This document shows, in pieces, positions 44,705-52,598 of a stretch of DNA of 64,000 bases; within the stretch, counting starts at the first letter, position 1; every line of letters begins with the position of its first letter. The stretch is from an uncultured Eubacterium sp. (GTDB taxonomy: Bacteria > Bacillota > Clostridia > Lachnospirales > Lachnospiraceae). The stretch is taken from NCBI GenBank assembly GCA_934351445.1, contig CAKRIZ010000001.1, positions 62,001 to 126,000 on the forward strand, read 5' to 3'. A program made the position numbers and the translations under genes. The notes beneath the pieces are model-generated. The model was not told where the DNA came from, made no database searches, and was given only the letters and a program-made list of their open reading frames with translations.

Positions 44705-45580
44705 TTATAACTGATAGAAGTACACTCCCACCGATATTGCTCCTACGATCAGGCAATACACCGCAAATCCGGTAAATTTCTTTTGCCGCACCACATAGAG
44801 CATCGTCTTGATACAGATATATCCCACGACTGCAGCCACGACCATGCCAACCAGATAATACATGATCTCTGTGCTCGTAAATGACACGGCTGCCAGATCG
44901 GATAATTCAAACACCAGCGAGCCAAGCACCGCCGGTATTGACATGATAAACGAATACTTGACTGCAAATTTGCGGTTAAATCCACTCAGCAGACATGCAG
45001 TGATGGTCGTTCCTGAGCGCGACAGACCGGGCAGTGTAGCCACTCCCTGCGCAATACCGATAATAAATGCATTAGAATATGTCACCTGCTTGGGCATCTT
45101 CTCACCGCCCTTACAGTGATCTGCCAGCAATAATAATATCGCCGTCATGATCAGACAGATTCCCGGAACAATCAGCAGCTTTGATGCCTGCTCGATCAGG
45201 TCAGAAGCCAGCACACCGATCACTCCAGTCGGAATCGTAGAAACGATCACAAGCATGGCAAACTTGCGGTAACCGTTACAGATCACATGATGGTAACCAC
45301 CCTTGGTTTTATGCGTAATATTTTTGAAAAAGATCCCAATATTTCTACAGACATCTCCGATAATGGAAAAACCTGCTACTATCATCTTCCAGATATCCTT
45401 GTAATACACCGCAAAGATCGCGATCAATGTGCCCAGATGCAAAATTACATCAAAAAGTAATCCCACATCCTCCACACGAAATAAAATCTTAAATAAAGCA
45501 AGATGCCCGGAACTGCTCACAGGCAAAAATTCCGTGACACCCTGTATGATACCCATCAGAATTGCTTCTAATAATGACAT
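44705..45580 (-). CDS. uppP: Undecaprenyl-diphosphatase UppP (BacA)
   Basis: A 291-residue membrane enzyme that recycles undecaprenyl diphosphate to the monophosphate lipid carrier of wall synthesis. Catalytic region 1 is GVTEFLPVSSSGHL (residues 14-27) and region 2 is ATLPGLSRSGTTI. Eight hydrophobic segments are visible. Its expression is likely from its own promoter in the gap before it. AAGGAGGCACAGG precedes the ATG. Confidence 0.96.
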   Translation of the reverse strand: MSLLEAILMGIIQGVTEFLPVSSSGHLALFKILFRVEDVGLLFDVILHLGTLIAIFAVYYKDIWKMIVAGFSIIGDVCRNIGIFFKNITHKTKGGYHHVICNGYRKFAMLVIVSTIPTGVIGVLASDLIEQASKLLIVPGICLIMTAILLLLADHCKGGEKMPKQVTYSNAFIIGIAQGVATLPGLSRSGTTITACLLSGFNRKFAVKYSFIMSIPAVLGSLVFELSDLAAVSFTSTEIMYYLVGMVVAAVVGYICIKTMLYVVRQKKFTGFAVYCLIVGAISVGVYFYQL

Positions 45581-45619
45581 CCTGTGCCTCCTTTATGATT
45601 GCTGCCCATATATTTCTAT

Positions 45620-45648
45620 ATATTAGCATATCTAGGCATAAATGTCAC
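45620..45648 (-). promoter_or_regulatory. Promoter of uppP
   Basis: On the minus strand: GTGACA, a 17 bp spacer, and TAATAT preceded by TGC (extended -10), about 40-70 bp before the uppP start. Confidence 0.6.
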
Positions 45649-45656
45649 CAAAAAGT

Positions 45657-46415
45657 TCAATCGCCACTAGATTTAGGGTTGTCCTGCTGTCTGCGCTGCC
45701 CGATGATCCGATGCAGGCAGCCAAGTGCCTGATGCAGCCCTCCGACCTCATCGATGATCCCCTCATGCACTGCCTGTTCCCCCACCAGGACAGTTCCGAG
45801 ATCCTTTGTGAGCATCGCCGTATTCAACATAAGTTCCTCCAAACGCTTCTGGCTGATCCGGCAATGTCCGGATACAAAGCCGGTAATACGATCCTGAATC
45901 TGCTGAAAATAGTCATACGTCTGTGGCGCGCCAATCGTCAATCCATTGAGCCGTACCGGATGGACAACCATCGTCCCGCTCGGCACGATAAACGAATGAT
46001 TTGCCGAGACTGCCAGCGGCACACCAATCGAATGGCTGCCACCAAGCACCAGTGACACACTCGGCTTGGACATCGATGCGACCATCTCGGCAATCGCAAG
46101 TCCGGACTCCACATCTCCTCCTACTGTATTGAGCAGCAGCAACAGCCCATCAATCGCCGGATCCTCCTCAACCTCTGCCAGTCTGGGTAATACATGTTCA
46201 TATTTTGTGGTTTTACTTGTCGATGGAAGCACATCATGCCCCTCGATCTCACCGATGATCGTCATGAGATGGATCCTGTGTTTGCGCACCGGATCATCCA
46301 GATCAGTATCCCCATACTCTATGACAGAGTCACCCTGTTCCGGCTGCTGTTGTCCCGGTTCATTTTTCTCTGTTTTTTCGTCTTTTTCTGCTCTTTCATT
46401 TTTTTCTTCACTCAT
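45657..46415 (-). CDS. tepA: ClpP-class protease TepA (YmfB-like)
   Basis: A 252-residue ClpP/crotonase-fold serine protease of the TepA group (translocation-enhancing protein). The N-terminal 45 residues are highly charged (EKNERAEKDEKTEKNEP). The catalytic serine is in LGGSHSIGVPLAVSA, and the histidine is in SGTMVVHPVRLNG. LLLLNTVGGDVESGLAIAEM is the oxyanion-side segment. The family is found next to spoIIIE/ftsK, as here, and is linked to processing of small spore or signal peptides in Bacillus. AGGAGGTTTTTGCG precedes the ATG. Confidence 0.88.
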   Translation of the reverse strand: MSEEKNERAEKDEKTEKNEPGQQQPEQGDSVIEYGDTDLDDPVRKHRIHLMTIIGEIEGHDVLPSTSKTTKYEHVLPRLAEVEEDPAIDGLLLLLNTVGGDVESGLAIAEMVASMSKPSVSLVLGGSHSIGVPLAVSANHSFIVPSGTMVVHPVRLNGLTIGAPQTYDYFQQIQDRITGFVSGHCRISQKRLEELMLNTAMLTKDLGTVLVGEQAVHEGIIDEVGGLHQALGCLHRIIGQRRQQDNPKSSGD

Positions 46416-46475
46416 CGCAAAAACCTCCTTATTTTAGTAAAGTATGTCCGTTTTTTGCGATTTTATGAATAAAAA

Positions 46476-46496
46476 GAATCCTGCTTGCAGGAATTT
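46476..46496 (-). terminator. Second, weaker hairpin downstream of glgA
   Basis: On the minus strand TCCTGC AA GCAGGA is followed by TTCTTTTTATT. It overlaps the palindrome copy at 46490 and may act as a backup terminator. Its TCCTGC/GCAGGA arms match the hairpin at 4239-4260. Confidence 0.5.
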
Positions 46497-46511
46497 CCTA
46501 TCACATAAAAA
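46490..46511. repeat. Dispersed palindrome copy 2 (one arm replaced)
   Basis: AGGAATTTCCTATCACATAAAA: the core and right arm of the repeat seen at 49190-49222. The left arm is replaced by the TCCTGC/GCAGGA hairpin. It directly follows the T-tract of the glgA terminator. Confidence 0.65.
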
Positions 46512-46548
46512 GACCATCAAATGCGTATCCCGCCCCTGATGGTCTTTT
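46510..46548 (-). terminator. Intrinsic terminator of glgA
   Basis: On the minus strand AAAGACCATCA pairs with TGATGGTCTTT around a 17 nt GC-rich loop, followed by a T-run. It lies about 34 bp past the glgA stop. Confidence 0.9.
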
Positions 46549-46581
46549 GCAGCTGATTTTTATTTGTATTTTGATCTGTTT

Positions 46582-48033
46582 TTACTCGCTGATCAGATAA
46601 TTATAGAGATCTTCATATTTGTGTTTGGATGAATTCCATGAATAATCATTTGCCATGCCACGGTCAATCATCTTATTCCAATCTTTCTTGCAATCAAAAT
46701 AAATATGCTTTGCATAATTGATGATACCTAACATCTCCTCACCGTTATAATTGGTGAATGCAAATCCGTCCCCGGTATGCGCATACTCATTATAAGGCTC
46801 TACCGTATCACGGAGTCCACCGGTCGAACGGACAATCGGAACCGTTCCGTATCGGAAAGAAATAAGCTGTGTCAGTCCGCACGGCTCAAACCGGGACGGC
46901 ATGAGGAATGCATCTGCAGCCGCATACAGCTTGTGTGCCAGTTCATCACTATAACAGATATTCGCAGAGATCCTGTCACCGTATTTCCATGCGTAATGCC
47001 GGAACATATTCTCATACTCCGGCTCACCGGTACCGATCACTACAAACTGTGTATAGTCATCCGCAATCCGATCAATCACATAATTGATCAGATCGAGTCC
47101 CTTCTGATCCGTCAATCTTGAGATCAGGCCGATCATAAACTTTTTCTTGTCAACTGCCAGTCCCAGCTCCTGCTGTAAGCGTTCCTTGTTCGCCGGCTTT
47201 TTCTTGCGGAACGTGGATGCATCATAATTGACATAGATCTTTGGGTCAGTCGCAGGGTCATATACCTGATAATCGATGCCATTCACAATACCCTGCATAT
47301 CAAAATGGCGGGCACGCAGCAGACCATCCAGACCTTCGCCATAATAAGGTGTCTGGATCTCGCCCGCATATGTATCACTGACTGTCGTCACATAATCTGC
47401 ATATACGAGACCACCCTTCAGCATATTGGCATCCTTATGGAACTCCAGTTTATCCGGTGTGAACAGATCTGCCGGGAAACCGGACAATCCCATCATCGTC
47501 TGCTTATCCCACACACCCTGAAACTTCAGATTGTGGATCGTCATAATGGACTTCATACCCCAGTAGAACATATCAGCCTGGAATTCTGTCTTTAAATATA
47601 CCGGTATAAATCCGGTCTGCCAGTCATGGCAGTGAATGATGTCGGGCTGGAAGTTGATCTGCTTGAGCATAGACAATACAGCCTTATCGAAAAATACAAA
47701 TTTTTCAATATCATACCGGATATCCCCATACGGCACCACGCAGTTGAAATACTCCTGATTGTCGATAAAGTAATACTTGATACCGTCCATCTCATATCGG
47801 AAAATGCCAACATACTTATTCTGGATATACGTACCACAGTTCATATAAAAATGTGTCACATATTCACACTCATTGCGAAAATGCTCCGGAATGCAGCTAT
47901 AAAAAGGAATCACTACTCGGATATCCCAATATTGCTTGTCAAACTCCTTCGGCAATGCACCACATACGTCTGCCAGACCACCCGTTTTAATAAACGGAAC
48001 ACATTCCGATGCTGCAAATAACACCTTATTCAT
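46582..48033 (-). CDS. glgA: Glycogen synthase (ADP-glucose type)
   Basis: A 483-residue GT5 glycosyltransferase that elongates alpha-1,4-glucan from ADP-glucose. The N-terminal KTGGLADVCGALP (K16-P28) binds the sugar nucleotide. IIHCHDWQTGFIPVYL and the C-terminal FEPCGLTQLISFRYGTVPIVRSTGGLRDTV are the family signatures. No other glycogen genes (glgB, C, D, P) are in the window. GGAGGGAGAATGGT precedes the ATG, and the zinc-ribbon gene lies 41 bp upstream, so the two may share a transcript. Confidence 0.95.
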   Translation of the reverse strand: MNKVLFAASECVPFIKTGGLADVCGALPKEFDKQYWDIRVVIPFYSCIPEHFRNECEYVTHFYMNCGTYIQNKYVGIFRYEMDGIKYYFIDNQEYFNCVVPYGDIRYDIEKFVFFDKAVLSMLKQINFQPDIIHCHDWQTGFIPVYLKTEFQADMFYWGMKSIMTIHNLKFQGVWDKQTMMGLSGFPADLFTPDKLEFHKDANMLKGGLVYADYVTTVSDTYAGEIQTPYYGEGLDGLLRARHFDMQGIVNGIDYQVYDPATDPKIYVNYDASTFRKKKPANKERLQQELGLAVDKKKFMIGLISRLTDQKGLDLINYVIDRIADDYTQFVVIGTGEPEYENMFRHYAWKYGDRISANICYSDELAHKLYAAADAFLMPSRFEPCGLTQLISFRYGTVPIVRSTGGLRDTVEPYNEYAHTGDGFAFTNYNGEEMLGIINYAKHIYFDCKKDWNKMIDRGMANDYSWNSSKHKYEDLYNYLISE

Positions 48034-48074
48034 ACCATTCTCCCTCCAATTTCATTCAATTTTTAATGAAAATA

Positions 48075-48977
48075 CTAATGAAAATACTGATCCTTCAGTT
48101 CATAAACCATTTTCCTGTACAAGTCAACACATGCTTCATTCTGATCATTCTCAATCAGCCGGATACACGGCGATAAATATTGCTGCCAGATCCCCTCATA
48201 GATCTGCTTCGCATCTTCCCTGCGGTCAATATGCTTGACAATCGACGGTGCTACATCATAATACTCATGTACCATAGCCTCCCCTTCCGTTGACTGCAGC
48301 AGATAACCATCCCGGAACGACCGGAGCAGTGTCAGTTCATAACAATCATCCGGCTTGTTCTGGTGCTCACATACAGCCGTTGTGATATAACAGAAACGAT
48401 ATTTAAATCCGGCATTGATCTCCTTGGATGTCGCTGCCTTGAGTTCTGTCTTCGGAAAATGCTGCTTCCAAGTGGCTGCCAGCGCATCGATCCATGCCTG
48501 TCCGGAGTGCGTATTGATCTCTAATAATGCCGGGAAGATATAGACCACCATCGACAGATTATAATCCATCTGACGCTGATCCTTCTTGTTGCCGCGCAGA
48601 CCATTCATATTACTCTCCACACGTGCCACCAGTGGCTCCGTCACCCGCTTCAATCCCTCCTGCCTGTCATCGGATGCCAGATAATACTGCTCTAACATCG
48701 CCAGATTGTTTGCATTTTTATATACATATTTATTGTAAAAATCCATATACAATGCTTTTTTAAAATATTGCATCGGATCCTCGATGCCAAAAAGCAGGTT
48801 CTGCAATGCAGCAACCGCATCATCGTCTGTCACCGGTTTCGGACGGCTGACCTGCTGCGACTGCGCATCACTCACGGTAATTTCCTTGCCGCAGTACATG
48901 CATATGATCGACTCACGTCCCTGCGGTATCTGTAGTTCGCCATTACAATGCGGACATGTACCCTTAATAAATTCCAT
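48075..48977 (-). CDS. Zinc-ribbon protein of unknown function
   Basis: A 300-residue protein. An N-terminal zinc ribbon, CPHCNGELQIPQGRESIICMYCG (C8, C11, C26, C29), is followed by a largely helical soluble region with FCYITTAVCEHQNKPDDCYELTLLRSFRDGYL near residue 195 to 225, a sequence that recurs in clostridial proteins with CFITTA-type motifs. I cannot assign a function. It could be a regulator or nucleic-acid binding protein given the ribbon. GTTGGAGGAACT precedes the ATG. It is upstream of glgA on the same strand. Confidence 0.7.
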   Translation of the reverse strand: MEFIKGTCPHCNGELQIPQGRESIICMYCGKEITVSDAQSQQVSRPKPVTDDDAVAALQNLLFGIEDPMQYFKKALYMDFYNKYVYKNANNLAMLEQYYLASDDRQEGLKRVTEPLVARVESNMNGLRGNKKDQRQMDYNLSMVVYIFPALLEINTHSGQAWIDALAATWKQHFPKTELKAATSKEINAGFKYRFCYITTAVCEHQNKPDDCYELTLLRSFRDGYLLQSTEGEAMVHEYYDVAPSIVKHIDRREDAKQIYEGIWQQYLSPCIRLIENDQNEACVDLYRKMVYELKDQYFH

Positions 48978-49104
48978 AGTTCCTCCAACTGATTATTGTA
49001 GCAGCCGTATCACGGTTACTGTTCACGCCGTTCACAGCAACGTAGTTCTACAACTGTATTTCATTTTACCATACTTAAACCCAATACTCAACTGGACAAT
49101 TGAA

Positions 49105-49222
49105 AAAGAGTCGCTCGCGACTCTTTCGCGCCCGAGCGGTATGCGCAGCATATACTTCATTTCCGCGAGGTGCGCATCCTTGCGGAGCATTTTATGTGAT
49201 AGGAATTTCCTATCACATAAAA
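49105..49222. repeat. Composite repeat element with palindromic ends
   Basis: About 118 bp bounded by two perfect palindromes. One is AAAGAGTCGC TC GCGACTCTTT (49105-49126). The other is TTTTATGTGATAGGAA T TTCCTATCACATAAAA (49190-49222). The interior is GC-rich (CGCGAGG, TGCGCATCC). The minus strand is open over the whole element and would translate as FLCDRKFLSHKMLRKDAHLA...; I recall similar translated peptides in other Lachnospiraceae genomes, which suggests a dispersed repeat, not a gene. No ribosome site or coding context supports a protein here. The remaining gap from 48978 to 49104 shows nothing clear. Confidence 0.6.
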
Positions 49223-49249
49223 AATGGAACCGCATGTTTGCGGTTCCAT
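49218..49249 (-). terminator. Intrinsic terminator of yebC
   Basis: On the minus strand ATGGAACCGCA pairs with TGCGGTTCCAT around a 4 nt loop and is followed by TTTTTT. The palindromic repeat begins inside the T-tract. Confidence 0.92.
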
Positions 49250-49275
49250 TCATACACTTCCTGAATTTTTAATCA

Positions 49276-50004
49276 TTACTCATCCCAGTTGTGATATACA
49301 TCCTGCACATCATCATCTTCATCTAACAAATCAAGAATTCTCTGGATGTTCTTCAGATCTGCTTCATCGGATAATGTCACATAAGTCTGCGGCAGCATCG
49401 TCACTTCCGCACTCGCCAGCTCGATCTTCTCTGCTTCCAGTGCCTCACGTACAGCATCAAATGCACTCGGATCCGTCAGGATCTCAAAACTGTCCTCTTC
49501 CTCCTGGAAATCCTCTGCACCTGCGTCCAGTGCGAGCATCATCAGGTCATCTGCATCCATCTCACAGGCTTCTTTTTCGATAATGATCTGACCCTTCTCA
49601 TCAAACATATAAGATACGCAACCCTGTGTACCGATGCTTCCCTGTCCCTTTGTAAATGCATTTCTGACATTTGCAGCAGTACGGTTCTTGTTGTCAGTCA
49701 GACACTTTACGATAATCGCAGTGCCCGCCGGTCCGTATCCTTCGTATGTAGCGACTACATAATTGACATTGTCCCCATCTCCGGCTGCCTTTTTAATACC
49801 ACGGTCAATCGTATCATTGGGCATATTGTTAGCCTTTGCCTTTGCAATGACTGCAGCCAGCTTGCTGTTGTTGGCAGGATCTGGGCCACCTTCCTTTACT
49901 GCAACTGCGATCTCGCGGCCGATCATGGTAAAGATCTTGCCTTTTGCAGCATCATTTCTCTCTTTCTTATGTTTGATATTCGCGAACTTTGAATGTCCTG
50001 ACAT
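49276..50004 (-). CDS. yebC: YebC/PmpR family protein
   Basis: A 242-residue YebC-family protein. It begins SGHSKFANIKHKKERNDAAKGKIFT, and contains PDPANNSKLAAVIAKAKANNMPNDTI and the middle-domain segment YEGYGPAGTAIIVKCLTDNKNRT. Members act as transcription regulators, and some (YeeI/YebC2) help ribosomes through proline-rich stretches; which type this is cannot be settled here. It has its own strong terminator. GAGGAAAGACG precedes the ATG. Confidence 0.94.
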   Translation of the reverse strand: MSGHSKFANIKHKKERNDAAKGKIFTMIGREIAVAVKEGGPDPANNSKLAAVIAKAKANNMPNDTIDRGIKKAAGDGDNVNYVVATYEGYGPAGTAIIVKCLTDNKNRTAANVRNAFTKGQGSIGTQGCVSYMFDEKGQIIIEKEACEMDADDLMMLALDAGAEDFQEEEDSFEILTDPSAFDAVREALEAEKIELASAEVTMLPQTYVTLSDEADLKNIQRILDLLDEDDDVQDVYHNWDE

Positions 50005-50036
50005 CGTCTTTCCTCTTTTCGTTTTAATTTGATTTT

Positions 50037-50918
50037 TTAGTTTTTATCTAAAGAGTCTTGATTGACTCCCGGTATCTTTTTCACCTCTACACGACGGATC
50101 ATTTTATCTTTTACAGACAATACACGGAACAAAAATCCGTGTGCTTCTACCTCAAACCGCTCACCGTCACTCGGTATCTTATCAATGAGCGAGATCAGAT
50201 AGCCGTTGAGTGTATCATTCTCGTTTTCTGCCAGTTCCTCGAGACCAAGTGTTTCAGCGACTTCCTCCAGGTCGGCGGCTCCATCCATAAACCAGACACC
50301 GTCGGCGCGTGCCACGATATGATGTTCCTCCTTGTCATGTTCATCGAAAATATTTCCGACAATCTCCTCTAAGATGTCCTCGAGTGCAACCAGCCCTGCT
50401 GTCTGTCCATACTCATCAATCACGATGACCAGATGGTTCTTCGACGTCTGCATCTGCTGAAACAATGCCGTGATGCCAATCGTCTCCGGCACAAAATCCA
50501 CCGGTGTCATCAGACCCTCGATCGCCCGGATCGGTATATCTGCACACGCCGCATCACGGGCATGCAGCAGCATCTCCTTGATATGTACCTGACCGACGAT
50601 ATCATCCATGTCCTCTATGTACACAGGGAATCTCGAAAACGGCTTGGTCAGAATCAGTTCCAATGCCTCTGAGAACGTCATGTTTCCATCCAGTGCACAG
50701 ATCTGCTTGCGGTGTGTCATAATATCTTTGGCATCCTTATCGCTAAGTTCAAAAATATTATGAATCATCTCTGCTTCGCTCTCACGGATAAATCCCTGCT
50801 CATGGCCTTCATTGACCAGGGAAATGATCTCCTCCTCCGTGACATCCTCTGAATTTTTATTGAAAAATCTCTTTACTTTACCAATAAACCCCCTATGTGG
50901 GTTTCCGGTATCCTCCAT
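50037..50918 (-). CDS. CorC/HlyC-type protein with CBS pair, no DUF21 membrane domain
   Basis: A 293-residue soluble protein. It carries a CBS pair (about residues 65-190; DIMTHRKQICALDGNMTF and MTPVDFVPETIGITALFQQM) and a C-terminal CorC_HlyC domain (VWFMDGAADLEEVAETLGLE). The DUF21 membrane domain of the full HlyC/CorC family is absent, so it resembles the soluble CorC form linked to Mg2+/Co2+ efflux. The region before the CBS pair has EEEIISLVNEGHEQGFI. It has its own promoter, which overlaps the end of mazF. Confidence 0.85.
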   Translation of the reverse strand: MEDTGNPHRGFIGKVKRFFNKNSEDVTEEEIISLVNEGHEQGFIRESEAEMIHNIFELSDKDAKDIMTHRKQICALDGNMTFSEALELILTKPFSRFPVYIEDMDDIVGQVHIKEMLLHARDAACADIPIRAIEGLMTPVDFVPETIGITALFQQMQTSKNHLVIVIDEYGQTAGLVALEDILEEIVGNIFDEHDKEEHHIVARADGVWFMDGAADLEEVAETLGLEELAENENDTLNGYLISLIDKIPSDGERFEVEAHGFLFRVLSVKDKMIRRVEVKKIPGVNQDSLDKN

Positions 50919-50975
50919 AATGACAACACTCCTATTTTCTCTTGTTCTGTGATTTTATTATCGTAAAACATTAGA

Positions 50976-51004
50976 AATATACCATTGTCTGCCAGCAAAG
51001 TCAA
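50976..51004 (-). promoter_or_regulatory. Promoter of the corC-like gene
   Basis: On the minus strand: TTGACT, a 17 bp spacer, and TATATT. It begins immediately after the mazF stop codon. Confidence 0.65.
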
Positions 51005-51006
51005 GT

Positions 51007-51354
51007 TTATGTAGGCAGTTCGAGGCTGATTTCCAATGCCTTATCCACTTTTGTCAAAATCTCGCCATCCAGATGACACACGCGTTCCTTGAGTCTGCGT
51101 TTGTCGATTGTGCGAAGCTGTTCCAGTAAAACTACCGAATCTTTGACCATCTCATACTGTCTGGCAGACAGCTCTACATGTGTCGGCAGCTTCGACTTAT
51201 TGATCTGCGACGTGATCGCTGCTACGATCACTGTCGGGCTGTGGCGGTTGCCTACATCATTTTGTATGATCAGCACCGGACGGATCCCACCCTGCTCCGA
51301 ACCTACCACCGGCCGCAAATCAGCATAATATACATCTCCTCGTCGAATCGTCAT
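51007..51354 (-). CDS. mazF: MazF/PemK family endoribonuclease (NdoA-like)
   Basis: A 115-residue toxin-type mRNA interferase. It begins [26 protein letters not shown], and has [24 protein letters not shown], with KLPTHVEL and [13 protein letters not shown], the MazF/NdoA core. ATG at 51352-51354 has GGAGTGAGGAC upstream; an extension of 18 codons is rejected. It lies 65 bp after alr, the usual Firmicutes context, but the mazE antitoxin gene that normally sits between alr and mazF is absent here; the gap has no open frame of suitable size. Confidence 0.92.
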   Translation of the reverse strand: MTIRRGDVYYADLRPVVGSEQGGIRPVLIIQNDVGNRHSPTVIVAAITSQINKSKLPTHVELSARQYEMVKDSVVLLEQLRTIDKRRLKERVCHLDGEILTKVDKALEISLELPT

Positions 51355-51419
51355 TGTCCTCACTCCAGAAAAATAATTACTTTGTAACTTATTCTGAAGT
51401 ATTTCCAATTAAAAACATT

Positions 51420-52598
51420 TTATTCCGTGAGTCCTTCAAATTGCGTCCAACAGCCAATTCTTTCTCCGCTCCGGTAGAAAATACGCGGAATCCGTTTTCC
51501 CAGATCACAGGCAAATTCATAATTAAAGCGTCCGGATTTTTCTCCTAATTCCTCTAACGTGATCCGCTCCTGTCCATCTGATCCGATCAGTGTGACCACA
51601 TCTCCCTCACAGACATCCGGAATATCTGTCACATCCACCATGAACTGATCCATACATACGCGTCCGACAATCGGTGCCCTGCGCCCCCGGATCAGCACCT
51701 CTCCTTTATTCGAAAGGCTTCTGGCATAACCATCGCCATAGCCAACCGGGACAGTAGCAATCCGGCGCTCTGACGGTGTCACATAAGTAGCCCCATAACT
51801 GATTCCGTAACCTGCCGGCAATGTCTTCACATAGACGACCCGGCTCTTTAACGATAAAACCGGATGCATATCCATGCGTTCCAAATGCACCTCATCCGAC
51901 GGATGCAGGCCATATAACGTAATGCCTGCACGTGCAAGATCCAGATTCGCCTCCGGCAGATCCAGAATCCCGGCACTGTTCGAGCAATGCTTTAGCGGTA
52001 TGTGCACGCCACGTGCCTCCAACAGATCATTCATGTGTAAAAATGCTGCCAGCTGCTGCTCGGCAGATGTCTTATCTGTCTCATCCGCCCGCGCGAAATG
52101 CGTAAAAATACCTTCTATCACTATATGCGGCAGTGACGCAATCTGTGTAATCACATCCGCGTTCTCCTCAGAAACGAGAAATCCGACACGCCCCATGCCG
52201 GTATCCAGCTTGATGTGGATATGCGCAGCCAGACCGAGCCGTTTTGCTGTCTCTGACAGTCTTTGGGCTGCTTCAAGTGTAAAGACTGCAGGTGTGATCT
52301 GCGCACGCAGCAACGCCTCATACTGTTCTGGAAAGGCATATCCCAGAATCAGGATGGGCTTTTTTATCCCTGCGCTGCGAAGTGCGATACCTTCCTCCTC
52401 AGCAGCTACTGCATATCCATACACATAATCCAGCGGTTCTAATTCACGTGCAATCGGAATCGCTCCATGTCCATAGCCATCCGTCTTGATGACTGCCATC
52501 AGTTTTGTATGCGGATCTGTCAGATGATGCATCTGCTCCATATTATATCGAATTGCATCCAGATCAATATCTGCATGAACTCTCGGATAATTTTCCAT
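51420..52598 (-). CDS. alr: Alanine racemase
   Basis: A 392-residue PLP enzyme producing D-Ala for peptidoglycan. It has AVIKTDGYGHGAI (PLP-binding K38), GRVGF, FTHFARAD and GISYGATYVT (catalytic Tyr). The C-terminal segment GRVCMDQFMVDVTDIP is also present. The gene starts on the last base of the nnrD/E gene, so the two are coupled. It precedes mazF. Confidence 0.96.
   Translation of the reverse strand: MENYPRVHADIDLDAIRYNMEQMHHLTDPHTKLMAVIKTDGYGHGAIPIARELEPLDYVYGYAVAAEEEGIALRSAGIKKPILILGYAFPEQYEALLRAQITPAVFTLEAAQRLSETAKRLGLAAHIHIKLDTGMGRVGFLVSEENADVITQIASLPHIVIEGIFTHFARADETDKTSAEQQLAAFLHMNDLLEARGVHIPLKHCSNSAGILDLPEANLDLARAGITLYGLHPSDEVHLERMDMHPVLSLKSRVVYVKTLPAGYGISYGATYVTPSERRIATVPVGYGDGYARSLSNKGEVLIRGRRAPIVGRVCMDQFMVDVTDIPDVCEGDVVTLIGSDGQERITLEELGEKSGRFNYEFACDLGKRIPRIFYRSGERIGCWTQFEGLTE

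Noticed and set aside
49032..49253. Minus-strand open frame of 73 codons containing FLCDRKFLSHKMLRKDAHLA
   Set aside because: It crosses the yebC terminator and the palindromic repeat, has no ribosome site, and its sequence is explained by the dispersed repeat.
48784..49272. Plus-strand open frame of 162 codons over the yebC/zinc-ribbon gap
   Set aside because: It runs antisense to the zinc-ribbon gene, crosses a terminator and a repeat, and has no start signal.
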